From contig NZ_JBGTYM010000009.1 of NCBI RefSeq assembly GCF_044142105.1, positions 124,001-188,000 of the forward strand: a stretch of DNA of 64,000 nucleotides. The letters run 5' to 3'. Origin of the DNA: Pseudogemmobacter sp044142105 (GTDB taxonomy: Bacteria; Pseudomonadota; Alphaproteobacteria; Rhodobacterales; Rhodobacteraceae). Positions 7,956 through 16,019 of the stretch are shown in pieces. A program made the translations under genes and the position numbers. Below the pieces are notes generated by a model. That model saw only the letters and a list, made by a program, of their open reading frames with translations. It ran no database searches and was not told where the DNA came from. Each line of letters begins with the position of its first letter. Positions within the stretch are counted from its first letter, which is position 1.

Positions 7956-8447
7956 ATGAGCGAACCCTTGAACGTCCTGTTCCTGTGCACCGGAAATTCG
8001 GCACGCTCGATCCTGGCCGAGGCGCTGATGAACCGCGCCGGAGAGGGCAAGATCCGGGCCTATTCGGCAGGGTCGCGCCCGACGGGTGCCCCCAACCCCT
8101 ACGCGCTGGACCTTTTGCGGCGCGAAGGGTTCGACACGAGCTTTGCCCGGTCGAAAAGCTGGGACGAGTTTGCCGGGCCGGATGCGCCGAAAATGGACTT
8201 CGTCTTTACCGTCTGCGATTCCGCCGCCGCCGAGGAATGTCCGTTCTGGCCGGGCCAGCCGATGACGGCGCATTGGGGCCTGCCCGATCCGGCGGCGATC
8301 GAAGGCAGCGAGGTGGAAAAGGCGCTGGCCTTCGCCGAGACCTATCGCGCGCTGTCGCGCCGGATCGGCGCATTCACCGCGCTTCCCCTTGCCGCGCTGG
8401 ACGCGATGTCGCTTCAGCGCAAGCTGCGCGAGATCGGGCAGCAATGA
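7956..8447 (+). CDS. arsC: arsenate reductase, LMW-phosphatase type
   Basis: A 163-residue protein with the low-molecular-weight tyrosine phosphatase loop CTGNSARS near residue 11 (CX5R(S) nucleophile site). Further cysteines stand in FTVCDSAAAEECPFWPGQP, as in thioredoxin-linked arsenate reductases. It reduces arsenate to arsenite. An ATG preceded directly by an in-frame TTG is used as the start. It is the second gene of the ars operon: 9 bases after arsR, and its stop overlaps the aquaporin start by 4 bases (ATGA). Confidence 0.93.
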   Translation: MSEPLNVLFLCTGNSARSILAEALMNRAGEGKIRAYSAGSRPTGAPNPYALDLLRREGFDTSFARSKSWDEFAGPDAPKMDFVFTVCDSAAAEECPFWPGQPMTAHWGLPDPAAIEGSEVEKALAFAETYRALSRRIGAFTALPLAALDAMSLQRKLREIGQQ

Positions 8448-9106
8448 GCGCGCGCAGGATCACGGCCGAGGCGCTGGCGACCGGGATGCTGGTCCTGGCG
8501 GTGGTCGGGTCGGGCATCATGGCCGACCGGCTGACGCAGGATACGGGCCTGGCGCTTCTGGCCAATACGATCGCCACGGGGGCGGTGCTGTATGTGCTGA
8601 TCTCGGTCTTCGGGCCGGTTTCGGGGGCGCAGATGAACCCGGCGGTGACGCTGGTCTTCGCGCTGCGCGGCGAGATCGCGCCGGGGCTGGCGCTGGCTTA
8701 TATGCTGGCGCAAGGCGCGGGGGGCGTGGCGGGCACGCTTCTGGCCCATGCCATGTTCGAGCTGCCCCTGGCGCAGGTGTCGCAGACGGTGCGCACGGGC
8801 GCGGCGCAGGGCCTGGCAGAAGGAGTGGCGACTTTCGGGCTGGTGCTGGTGGTGCTGGGTGCGCTGCGCGGCGGTGCGCAGGTCGCGGCTGTGGTGGCCT
8901 GCTATATCACCGCGGCCTATTGGTTCACCGCCTCGACCAGTTTCGCCAATCCGGCGGTGGCGCTGGCCCGCGCCTTCACCGACACATTCGCCGGCATCCG
9001 GCCCGCCGATCTGCCGCTTTTCTGGGCGGCGCAGGGTGCAGGCGCACTTTTGGCGGCGGCGGTGGCGGGCTGGTTCTGGCCGCGGACCGCGAAATCGGCG
9101 GGCTGA
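8444..9106 (+). CDS. aqpS: MIP-family channel (aquaglyceroporin) in the ars operon
   Basis: A 220-residue membrane protein with six hydrophobic segments and both half-helix signatures, QMNPAVTL and FANPAVAL, of the major intrinsic protein family. In Sinorhizobium meliloti the channel AqpS sits in an ars operon and lets arsenite made by ArsC leave the cell down its gradient. The same role is likely here because the gene overlaps arsC and no Acr3 or ArsB pump is visible nearby. The symbol is given by analogy of context. Alternative: a general small-solute channel. Confidence 0.82.
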   Translation: MSARRITAEALATGMLVLAVVGSGIMADRLTQDTGLALLANTIATGAVLYVLISVFGPVSGAQMNPAVTLVFALRGEIAPGLALAYMLAQGAGGVAGTLLAHAMFELPLAQVSQTVRTGAAQGLAEGVATFGLVLVVLGALRGGAQVAAVVACYITAAYWFTASTSFANPAVALARAFTDTFAGIRPADLPLFWAAQGAGALLAAAVAGWFWPRTAKSAG

Positions 9107-9176
9107 GCGCGGCGGCGATCTTGCGCCTGTCACGGGCCGGGCCGCATGATGGCGACAGGGCAGTGAAAGGTGCAGC

Positions 9177-10967
9177 ATGGCAGACCCGGTTTCCCACGCG
9201 GCCGAGGCCGCGCATCACGGCGTGGACCTTGTGCCGGTCGTGGTGCTTCTGGCGGGGGCCGTGCTGGCCGTGCCGCTGTTCCGCCGCGCGGGGCTGGGCA
9301 CAGTTCTGGGCTATCTGGCGGCGGGGCTGGCGATCGGGCCCTACGGCCTTGGCGTCTTTCAGGATGCGAACACCATCCTGCCGGTGGCGGAACTGGGCGT
9401 GGTTCTGTTCCTGTTCATCATCGGGCTGGAGATGCAGCCGAGCCGCCTTTGGGCGATGCGGGGCGAAATCTTCGGTCTGGGCGCCGTTCAGGTTGGTCTG
9501 GCGATCTTTGCCCTGATCTGGGTGGGCATCCTGCTGGGATATCCGTTGGCGGCCAGTTTCGTGTCGGGCACCGGCTTTGTTTTGACCTCGACCGCCATCG
9601 TCATGCAGATGCTGGAGGAGCGGGGCGAGCTGGGCCAGCCCAAGGGGCGGCGGATCGTGGCGATCCTGCTGTTCGAGGATCTGGCCATCGTGCCGCTGCT
9701 GGCGCTGGTGGCCTTTCTGGCACCGAGTGGGCAGGACAGCACGCTGGCGGACCGTTTCCTTGGCATCGGGCTGGGGCTGGCGGTGATCGTGGCGCTGGTG
9801 GTGGCGGGCCGCTATCTGCTGAACCCGATGTTCCGGCTTCTGGCGCGGTTCGGCGCGCGCGAGGTGATGACGGCGGCGGCGCTGCTGGTGGTGCTGGGCG
9901 CCGCGCTGATGATGCAGCTGGGCGGGCTGTCGATGGCGATGGGGGCTTTCCTCGCCGGGGTTCTGCTGTCGGAATCGAGTTTTCGCCATCAGCTTGAGGC
10001 GGATATCGAGCCGTTCCGCGGCCTGCTTCTGGGCCTGTTCTTCATCGGTGTCGGCATGGCGCTGGACCTGAAGATCATCGCCGCCAACTGGCAGGTGATC
10101 GTGATTTCGGTGCCGGCTTTCATGGCGTTGAAGATGCTGGTGATCTTTGCCGTGGCGCGGCTGTTCAAGGCCGGTCGGCAGGAGGCGATGGAACGCGCCG
10201 TGCTGATGGCGCAGGGCGGCGAGTTCGCCTTCGTGCTGTATGCGGCGGCGGTGCAATTCGGCATTCTGGAAGCCGAATGGAATGCCAATCTGACGGCGAT
10301 CATCATCATCTCCATGGTGCTGACGCCCTTGATGGTCATTCTGATGGACCGGCTGCGCCCGGCGCCTGCGCCGGACATGGAGGGTGTCGAGGACGTGGCG
10401 GCCGCGGGAGGGCTGCGCGGCAATGTGCTGCTGATCGGCTTTGGCCGGGTGGGGCAGATCGTCAGCCAGCCCCTCCTGGCGCGGGGGCACAGCATCTCGG
10501 CCATCGACAATGATACCGAGATGATCCAGGCGGCGGCGAGTTTCGGCTTCAAGGTCTGGTATGGCGATGGCGCGCGGCTGGACATCCTGCATGCGGCGGG
10601 GGCGGGCAATGCCGATCTGGTGGTGGTGGCGACCGACAAGCCTGCGGTCACGACGCGGATCGTCGAGATGCTGAAGCACGAGTTTCCGCTGGTGCCGGTG
10701 ATGGCGCGGGCCTTTGACCGGGGGCATGCGATTGAGCTGATGGCGAAAGGGGTGGAGTTCCAGCTGCGCGAAACCTTTGAAAGCGCGCTGGTCATGGGGC
10801 GCAAGGCGCTGCTGCAGATGGGGGCGAGCGAGGAAGAGGCGGACGAGTTGCTGGACGCCGTGCGCAGCCGCGACCGTGAGCGGCTGGCGGTGCAGTCGGT
10901 CGAGGGGATCTATGCCGGGCGGGATCTTCTTCTGGGCAATCGGGGCGCGCAGGCGCCGGGGCATTAG
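9177..10967 (+). CDS. monovalent cation:proton antiporter-2 (Kef/CPA2 family)
   Basis: A 596-residue protein. Residues of about 15-385 form a multi-span antiporter domain (LGYLAAGLAIGPYGLG, VLTSTAIVMQMLEE, GGLSMAMGAFLAGVLLSES, FFIGVGMALDL). An RCK/TrkA-N domain begins near residue 415 (NVLLIGFGRVGQIV, then VVVATDKPAV). This is the architecture of KefB/KefC glutathione-gated K+ efflux systems, which acidify the cytoplasm during electrophile stress. No KefF/KefG ancillary gene is adjacent. It follows the ars operon after 70 bases and may have its own promoter. The stop overlaps the convergent DUF2161 gene by 4 bases. Confidence 0.9.
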   Translation: MADPVSHAAEAAHHGVDLVPVVVLLAGAVLAVPLFRRAGLGTVLGYLAAGLAIGPYGLGVFQDANTILPVAELGVVLFLFIIGLEMQPSRLWAMRGEIFGLGAVQVGLAIFALIWVGILLGYPLAASFVSGTGFVLTSTAIVMQMLEERGELGQPKGRRIVAILLFEDLAIVPLLALVAFLAPSGQDSTLADRFLGIGLGLAVIVALVVAGRYLLNPMFRLLARFGAREVMTAAALLVVLGAALMMQLGGLSMAMGAFLAGVLLSESSFRHQLEADIEPFRGLLLGLFFIGVGMALDLKIIAANWQVIVISVPAFMALKMLVIFAVARLFKAGRQEAMERAVLMAQGGEFAFVLYAAAVQFGILEAEWNANLTAIIIISMVLTPLMVILMDRLRPAPAPDMEGVEDVAAAGGLRGNVLLIGFGRVGQIVSQPLLARGHSISAIDNDTEMIQAAASFGFKVWYGDGARLDILHAAGAGNADLVVVATDKPAVTTRIVEMLKHEFPLVPVMARAFDRGHAIELMAKGVEFQLRETFESALVMGRKALLQMGASEEEADELLDAVRSRDRERLAVQSVEGIYAGRDLLLGNRGAQAPGH

Positions 10968-11614
10968 GCCAGATCGGCAAGGGCCGCGCGGCCCTGTGGC
11001 GTCAGGCCGTAAAGCCCGCGTTCGATCCTCTCGAACCAGCCGTAGTGATCGTCGCGCAGCATGTCGCCGGCGCGGGGGATGGTCAGGGATTTGGCGAGGG
11101 TGGCGGGCTTTTGCGGGCCATCCGCCAAGGCCTGCGCCAGCCGGATCGCGTCTTGCCGATAGGCGGTCATGCGCTTGACCCGGGTGGAGCCGCCCAGGTT
11201 GGGGTCGCCGACCCGGCGGTCGAATTCGCGCAACAGCCGCCCGGCGCGGGCCGTGTTGCGGCGGGGCTGGTAGGGGCCGGGGTCGAGATGGGCCTCGACC
11301 GTCGCTTCGCGACCGATCCGCACCGCCAGCAGGCCAAGGCCCAGGCGGCGGCACAAGGCCAGAACATCGCGGTAGCGCGGGCCCCAGCCGGATGTTTTCA
11401 GCGGCACGGCAAGATAGACATGTTCGAACAGGCCCTGCCGGGCCACGCCCTGCAAGACCAGAGCCAGCGAGAAGCTGGTCTTCAGCTCGACGATCACGGG
11501 CGCTTCGTCGCCGCGCCGGGCCATCAGGTCGCAGGCGCCGATCTCGGCCTTGACCTCATAGCCCTGGGCTTCGAGGAAGGCTTTCACCGGCAGATAGAGA
11601 TCGGTCTCGCGCAT
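10964..11614 (-). CDS. DUF2161 domain protein (predicted PDDEXK-like)
   Basis: A 216-residue soluble protein. The N-terminal half has a nuclease-like pattern with GYEVKAEIGACDLMARRG followed by PVIVELKTSFS, that is, Glu, Asp and E-x-K in the spacing of PD-(D/E)XK enzymes. The C-terminal part (DAIRLAQALADGPQKPATLAKSL ... YGWFERIERGLYGLTPQG) looks like a winged helix. The family is annotated as DUF2161, sometimes as a phosphodiesterase; the function is unknown. Start MRETDLYLP fits relatives better than the upstream ATG at 11641. Confidence 0.8.
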   Translation of the reverse strand: MRETDLYLPVKAFLEAQGYEVKAEIGACDLMARRGDEAPVIVELKTSFSLALVLQGVARQGLFEHVYLAVPLKTSGWGPRYRDVLALCRRLGLGLLAVRIGREATVEAHLDPGPYQPRRNTARAGRLLREFDRRVGDPNLGGSTRVKRMTAYRQDAIRLAQALADGPQKPATLAKSLTIPRAGDMLRDDHYGWFERIERGLYGLTPQGRAALADLA

Positions 11615-11643
11615 GGTCCCTTGAACCACGGCCCGGGCCAATG

Positions 11644-11670
11644 AAAAACCCCCGGCCTTGCGGACGGGGG
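11644..11670 (-). terminator. rho-independent terminator of rpsU
   Basis: Read on the minus strand, CCCCCG / CGGGGG arms with a 10-base loop are followed by five T residues, about 44 bases after the rpsU stop. Confidence 0.85.
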
Positions 11671-11713
11671 CTGATCTTGGCGGGGCTTGCGCCCCCAGTG
11701 TCGGAAGAACGTC

Positions 11714-11920
11714 TTAGAGAGCGCCTTCGCGTTGCGCCTTCTTGCGCGCGAGTTTGCGCGCACGGCGGACGGCTTCGGCTTGCTCGCGCGCTTTTTTGAC
11801 GGAGGGCTTCTCGAAATGCTGCTTGAGCTTCATTTCCCGAAACACGCCTTCGCGCTGGAGCTTTTTCTTCAGGGCCCGGAGGGCCTGTTCGACGTTATTG
11901 TCACGAACGCTGACCTGCAT
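11714..11920 (-). CDS. rpsU: 30S ribosomal protein S21
   Basis: A 68-residue, very basic protein that begins MQVSVRDNNVEQALRALKKK and ends with an Arg/Lys/Ala-rich helix (KKAREQAEAVRRARKLARKK). This is the standard bS21 pattern with full length. bS21 binds the platform of the small subunit near the anti-Shine-Dalgarno region and aids initiation. It is monocistronic, with its own terminator downstream, and divergent from the COQ9 gene. Confidence 0.97.
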   Translation of the reverse strand: MQVSVRDNNVEQALRALKKKLQREGVFREMKLKQHFEKPSVKKAREQAEAVRRARKLARKKAQREGAL

Positions 11921-12032
11921 GTGGTTGTCACCACCTTCCTAAGCTAGAGTTGCACTGATGTGCAGGCGGGGCAGCCCATAACAGGCGGGAGACCACTTGT
12001 CCACCTGCGGCACCGAAAGGAAGGCCCGAGCG

Positions 12033-12740
12033 ATGGAAGACGACGCGAAAACCCGGATTCTGGCGGCGGCGCTGCCGCATGTGCCCTTTGAAGGCTGGTC
12101 CGAGGCGACGCTGCGCGAGGCGATCGCCGATTCGGGCGTGGCGCCGGGGCTGGCGCGCGCGCTTTACCCGCGCGGCGGGGTGGATCTGGCGCTGGCCTAT
12201 CACCGGCAGGGCGATGCGGCCATGGTCACAGCGCTGGCCGCATCCGATCTGTCGGCACTGAAATTCCGCGAGAAGGTGGCGCTGGCGATCAAGCTGCGCC
12301 TGCAAGCGGTGGACCGTGAACTGGTGCGGCGCGGGGCGGTGCTGTTCGCCCTGCCGCAGCATGCGGCCGATGGTGCGGCGGCGGTCTGGCATACGGCGGA
12401 TGCGGTCTGGACGGCGCTGGGCGATACGTCGCAGGATATCAACTGGTATTCCAAGCGCGCCACGCTCTCGGCCGTTCATGCGGCGACGGTTCTGTTCTGG
12501 CTGGGCGATGACAGCCCCGAACATGAGGCGAGCTGGGCCTTCCTTGATCGCCGGATCGAGGGTGTGATGGCCTTTGAAAAGGCGAAAGCCGCTTTTGCGG
12601 GCAACCCGATCGGAAAGGCGCTTCTTGCCGGGCCTTTCAAGATGTTGGAAAGGATTCGTGCGCCAAAACGGCAGGATGACCTTCCGGGCCGCGATGCCGC
12701 GCCGGGGGGCGCATCCGAGGCCCCGCCGCGCGCGTTCTGA
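12033..12740 (+). CDS. COQ9 family protein (ubiquinone biosynthesis)
   Basis: A 235-residue protein. The N-terminal part resembles a TetR-like helical fold (KTRILAAALPHVPFEGWSEATLREAIADSG). The C-terminal part carries the COQ9 signature DINWYSKRATLSAVHAATVLFWLGDDS. In mitochondria COQ9 binds isoprenoid lipids and presents them to the hydroxylase COQ7; alphaproteobacterial members are thought to act similarly. The ATG at 12033 follows an AAGGAAGG ribosome site; the frame also opens at a TTG 12 codons earlier. A quinone oxidoreductase gene follows 15 bases downstream, probably in the same transcript. Confidence 0.9.
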   Translation: MEDDAKTRILAAALPHVPFEGWSEATLREAIADSGVAPGLARALYPRGGVDLALAYHRQGDAAMVTALAASDLSALKFREKVALAIKLRLQAVDRELVRRGAVLFALPQHAADGAAAVWHTADAVWTALGDTSQDINWYSKRATLSAVHAATVLFWLGDDSPEHEASWAFLDRRIEGVMAFEKAKAAFAGNPIGKALLAGPFKMLERIRAPKRQDDLPGRDAAPGGASEAPPRAF

Positions 12741-12755
12741 GGACAGGAAACAAGT

Positions 12756-13748
12756 ATGACGCTTTCCCATTCGATGCTGGCGATGGAAATCTCGGCCCCC
12801 GGCGGGCCGGATGTGCTGAAACCCGTCTCGATGCCGGTGCCGGTGCCGGGCCATGCGCAGATCGTGATCCGCATCGCCTGGGCCGGGGTGAACCGGCCCG
12901 ATGCGCTGCAGCGCGCCGGGGCCTATGCGCCGCCGCCCGATGCCTCGCCCATTCCCGGTCTGGAATGTTCCGGCACCGTGGTCGAGGCCGGGCCGGGCGT
13001 CACCCGCTGGCAGATCGGTGACAAGGTCTGCGCTCTGCTGCCGGGGGGCGGCTATTCGGAATATGCCATCTGCCACGAGGCCCATGCCCTGCCGATACCG
13101 CCGGGGCTGTCGATGCGCGAGGCGGCCTGCCTGCCGGAAACCTGCTTCACGGTCTGGACCAATGTCGTCATGCGCGGGAAGCTGAAGGCCGGGCAGACCC
13201 TGTTGGTGCACGGCGGCACATCCGGCATCGGCACGACGGCGATCCAGATCGCCAAGGCGCTGGGCGCGCGGGTCTTTGCCACAGCCGGGACAGATGAGAA
13301 ATGCCAGGTCTGCACCGATCTGGGCGCCGATCTGGCCTTCAACTACCGCTCGCAGGACTGGTCCAAGCTGGTGCGCGGGCAGGGCGGCGCGGATGTGATT
13401 CTCGACATGGTGGGCGGGTCCTATATCGAGAAGAACATCAAGGCGCTGGCCGATGACGGGCGGCTGGTGCAGATCGCGTTCCTGCAAGGGGCAAAGGCAG
13501 AGGTGAATTTCGCAGAAGTGATGATGCGGCGGCTGACCATCACCGGATCGACCCTGCGCCCGCAGTCGGAAAACGAGAAGGCGCGGATCGCGGCGGCGGT
13601 GGAAACCCATGTCTGGCCGATGATCGAGCGGGGGGCCTTCAAGGTGGTGATGGACAGCGAATATGCCCTGCCCGACGCGCCCTCGGCCCACTGGCGGATC
13701 GAGACGCCGGGCCATGTCGGCAAGATCGTGCTGAAGGTCGAGGAATAG
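12756..13748 (+). CDS. NAD(P)H-quinone oxidoreductase, PIG3 type
   Basis: A 330-residue member of the medium-chain dehydrogenase/reductase superfamily without zinc ligands. The N-terminal GroES-like fold has AWAGVNRPDALQRAGAYAPPPDASP, followed by IPGLECSGTVVEAG, and the nucleotide-binding motif is LLVHGGTSGIGTTAIQIAKALGARV. This matches PIG3/TP53I3-like quinone oxidoreductases, which reduce quinones using NADPH. It follows the COQ9 gene, so a link with quinone metabolism is plausible, although PIG3-type enzymes have broad substrates. Confidence 0.9.
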   Translation: MTLSHSMLAMEISAPGGPDVLKPVSMPVPVPGHAQIVIRIAWAGVNRPDALQRAGAYAPPPDASPIPGLECSGTVVEAGPGVTRWQIGDKVCALLPGGGYSEYAICHEAHALPIPPGLSMREAACLPETCFTVWTNVVMRGKLKAGQTLLVHGGTSGIGTTAIQIAKALGARVFATAGTDEKCQVCTDLGADLAFNYRSQDWSKLVRGQGGADVILDMVGGSYIEKNIKALADDGRLVQIAFLQGAKAEVNFAEVMMRRLTITGSTLRPQSENEKARIAAAVETHVWPMIERGAFKVVMDSEYALPDAPSAHWRIETPGHVGKIVLKVEE

Positions 13749-13791
13749 GCCGCGGGGCGCCCCGCCGCCTTGCGCCGGCAGGCAACGCGAA

Positions 13792-13808
13792 TCTGACGCT
13801 GCGTCAGA
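13792..13808. repeat. perfect 8-1-8 inverted repeat
   Basis: TCTGACGC-T-GCGTCAGA, 44 bases after the quinone oxidoreductase stop in the convergent gap before the RNase T2 gene. It has no T-run, so it is not a classical terminator. It could be a protein site or an RNA 3-prime hairpin. Confidence 0.5.
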
Positions 13809-13823
13809 AGATTGACGGTTCTT

Positions 13824-13839
13824 TCACGCGCAAGCGTGA
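13824..13839. repeat. 6-bp hairpin with GCAA tetraloop
   Basis: TCACGC-GCAA-GCGTGA; one more T-A pair and one T-G wobble extend the stem on the outside. The loop is of the stable GNRA type. It lies 16 bases after the previous inverted repeat, and together they may protect or end the transcript of the COQ9/quinone oxidoreductase operon. The rest of the 13749-14018 gap shows no gene. Confidence 0.45.
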
Positions 13840-14018
13840 GAAGCATTTGTTAACAAGGGCTTCAGGCGGGGCCGGATTTTTCATCCTCCCCTTTTTTGCC
13901 GGCAGGTGTCGATCCCCAGTTGTGCCGACCGGAACATGTATTGTGCCAAGGTTTTTCTGTTCGATCTTCCCCTTGATCGCCTTTTTCAGCCCTGGTCCCG
14001 CCGCCTTCTCCCTGTCCC

Positions 14019-14660
14019 TTATCTGACCGCATCCAGAATGGCGTCTGTCAGGCGGCAATCGCGGATCGTGTCATCGCCGCAGCGCCGGGGTTCAAGGTCT
14101 TTGGTCAGGCAGAGCCGGACCTCCTGGATGCGGCCCTTGTCGCAGGTCACGGTGATCTGGTCACGGACGAGGCCGGTATTGGCTTCGAGGAACGCCCCTT
14201 CGACGACCTCGGCGGGAACCTTGAGCGTTTTCGACATCTTGGCGAAGACAGGTGGGATTGTGACCGAGGCAAAGGCCCGCCGCGCCGTGGCGTAATAGTC
14301 GGTCGGCGACAGGCCCGCGCAGCGCCCATGTTTCTTCCATTGGTAGAAGGCCAGACCGGCGCCGCCCATGATATCGGCCATGGCGGCGGTTTCGGCCCGG
14401 GTCGGGTCGCGCGCGACGGTGCGGCAATAGCTGGGCCAGCCCCGTTCATATTGCGGCCAAAGCCCGTGCAGCACGAAGGTCAGCCCGCGCCCGACATCGC
14501 ATTGCGGATCGTCGCGGGCATCGCCTTCCAGCGCGCACCAGCCCGAGGACCAGGACAGCGACATCACGTAATAGTCGAAATCGCCCGCCTTCTCGCCCTC
14601 GGCCCGGGCGACGGAGACCGCCAGAAAAAGGGCCAGCAGGGCCGCGAAAGCCTGTCTCAT
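14019..14660 (-). CDS. ribonuclease T2 family protein with altered CAS-II motif
   Basis: A 213-residue secreted protein with a cleavable signal peptide (MRQAFAALLALFLAVSVARA). The first catalytic segment is intact (FVLHGLWPQ, near residue 63). The second, normally HEWxKHGxC, reads YQWKKHGRC, so the His-Glu pair is replaced by Tyr-Gln while Lys and the last His remain. Paired cysteines (WCALEGDA, QCDVG, SYC, RCAG, TCDKG, LCLTKD, RCGDD, DCRLTD) suit a disulfide-stabilised periplasmic enzyme. T2 enzymes cut RNA non-specifically; the substitution may weaken or change activity. It is divergent from trcR. Confidence 0.85.
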   Translation of the reverse strand: MRQAFAALLALFLAVSVARAEGEKAGDFDYYVMSLSWSSGWCALEGDARDDPQCDVGRGLTFVLHGLWPQYERGWPSYCRTVARDPTRAETAAMADIMGGAGLAFYQWKKHGRCAGLSPTDYYATARRAFASVTIPPVFAKMSKTLKVPAEVVEGAFLEANTGLVRDQITVTCDKGRIQEVRLCLTKDLEPRRCGDDTIRDCRLTDAILDAVR

Positions 14661-14781
14661 TTGCACTTCCCCTGGGCGGTGAAAGGGTCTATACGGGCGC
14701 CCAATTCCCCGACATCGGAGAACCGCGGGCAAGGGTCCGCAGCCGTTTTCCCGGCACGGGAGAGATTTGTAAAGGAGCCGG

Positions 14782-15543
14782 ATGATGAACAAGCCGATCA
14801 TGGCCCGCGCCACCGCCGTTTGGCTCGTGGACAATACGACGCTGACCTTCAGGCAGATCGCGGATTTCTGCGGCATGCATGAGCTGGAAGTGCAGGGCAT
14901 CGCCGATGGTGATGTCGGCGGTGGCGTGAAGGGTTTCGACCCGATCGCAAACAACCAGCTCGAGCCCATCGAGATCGAGCGCGGCCAGGCCGATCCGCTG
15001 TACAAGCTGAAGCTCAAGTTCAACGCCGCCGCCGTGGGCGAGGAAAAGCGCCGCGGCCCGCGCTACACGCCGCTGTCGAAGCGCCAGGACCGCCCGGCGG
15101 CGATCCTGTGGCTGGTCAAGTTCCATCCCGAACTGTCGGATGGCGCGATCGGCAAGCTGGTCGGCACCACCAAGCCGACGATCCAGGCGATCCGCGAACG
15201 GACCCACTGGAACATCCAGAACATCGCGCCGGTCGATCCGGTCGCGCTGGGCCTGTGCCGCCAGTCGGAACTGGACAGCGCGGTGCAGGCCGCGGTGCGC
15301 AAGAAGGCGGCCGAGGGCGGCGTGATGAGCGATGACGAGCGGCGCAAGCTGGTCTCGACCGAGCAGTCGCTGGGCATGGATGCCGAGGCGCCCAAGCAAT
15401 CGACCGGGCTGACCGGGCTGGAAGTCTTTGGCGACGAGGAGAAGGACGAGGTTTCGGCCCGCGACTTCTCGGATGCGGAGAGCTTCTTCTCGCTGCCCGC
15501 CGCCGACGAGGATGACGAGGACGAGGAAGACAGCCGCCGCTGA
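14782..15543 (+). CDS. trcR: cell cycle transcriptional regulator TrcR (DUF1013)
   Basis: A 253-residue cytoplasmic protein restricted to alphaproteobacteria. The N-terminal half has MARATAVWLVDNTTLTFRQIADFCGMHELEVQ, then a helix-turn-helix-like segment PAAILWLVKFHPELSDGAIGKLVGTTKPTIQAI. The C-terminal tail is strongly acidic (SLPAADEDDEDEEDS). This is the DUF1013 family, named TrcR after a Caulobacter protein that binds CcrM-methylated promoters with RNA polymerase. It is monocistronic and ends in a strong terminator. Confidence 0.9.
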   Translation: MMNKPIMARATAVWLVDNTTLTFRQIADFCGMHELEVQGIADGDVGGGVKGFDPIANNQLEPIEIERGQADPLYKLKLKFNAAAVGEEKRRGPRYTPLSKRQDRPAAILWLVKFHPELSDGAIGKLVGTTKPTIQAIRERTHWNIQNIAPVDPVALGLCRQSELDSAVQAAVRKKAAEGGVMSDDERRKLVSTEQSLGMDAEAPKQSTGLTGLEVFGDEEKDEVSARDFSDAESFFSLPAADEDDEDEEDSRR

Positions 15544-15568
15544 GGCAGGCTGCCTTTTCAGGATCTCG

Positions 15569-15600
15569 GCCCCGGAGGTGAAAGCCTCCGGGGCTTTTTC
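15569..15600 (+). terminator. rho-independent terminator of trcR
   Basis: A perfect 10-bp stem GCCCCGGAGG / CCTCCGGGGC with a 6-base loop (TGAAAG) and TTTTT, 25 bases after the stop. Confidence 0.95.
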
Positions 15601-15604
15601 TTGC

Positions 15605-15621
15605 ATGACAGGCTTTGTCAT
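15605..15621. promoter_or_regulatory. palindrome upstream of a small membrane protein gene
   Basis: ATGACA-GGCTT-TGTCAT, a perfect 6-5-6 inverted repeat 80 bases before the small gene at 15701 and directly after the trcR terminator. An operator role is inferred only from position. Confidence 0.35.
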
Positions 15622-15700
15622 TGGACCGCAAGGCGGGATCGCGGCATAGTCACTTCATCGAAACGGACAAGACAAGATACTGATTTCATTGGAGTGTATG

Positions 15701-15910
15701 ATGACTTCCCCGCAATCCCCCCGCGCCGCTTTTCACGGTCTTGCGGCGGAGATGTCCCAAGGCTTCACGCAGGGCGCCTATCTTTTGGCCCGTGCGACCG
15801 AGGGGCGCCTGTCGGGCGCGGGGATCGCGCTTTTCCTGTTTGCGGCCGCCCATACCGCGCTTTTCACCCTGTTCCTTGGCGAGACATTGCTGCGCCGCAT
15901 CACCGGCTGA
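15701..15910 (+). CDS. small predicted membrane protein of unknown function
   Basis: A 69-residue protein: a polar N-terminus (MTSPQSPRAAFHGLAAEMSQ), a central hydrophobic helix (GAGIALFLFAAAHTALFTLFL) and a basic end (ETLLRRITG). A GGAG ribosome site stands 6 bases before this ATG; the ATG one codon upstream is too close to it. An own terminator follows, which supports a real transcript. I do not recognise the family. A single-pass small membrane protein is the most that can be said. Confidence 0.6.
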   Translation: MTSPQSPRAAFHGLAAEMSQGFTQGAYLLARATEGRLSGAGIALFLFAAAHTALFTLFLGETLLRRITG

Positions 15911-15940
15911 CACTTCCCCTGTTCCGGTCAGCCGTCTGAC

Positions 15941-15981
15941 CCCCCGGTCCGCTTCCTCTCCCGGACCGGGGGTATTCTTTT
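15941..15981 (+). terminator. rho-independent terminator of the small membrane protein gene
   Basis: A 10-bp stem CCCCCGGTCC / GGACCGGGGG with a 12-base loop, followed by TATTCTTTT, 30 bases after the stop. Confidence 0.85.
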
Positions 15982-16019
15982 GCCGGTGGGGTCGTCGGGG
16001 AACTTCTCCCGTGTCGTGC

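Noticed and set aside
8976..11354. A 792-codon open frame on the minus strand opposite the Kef-type gene
   Set aside because: Low-complexity His/Arg/Gln composition and no motif; the plus-strand antiporter accounts for the coding signal.
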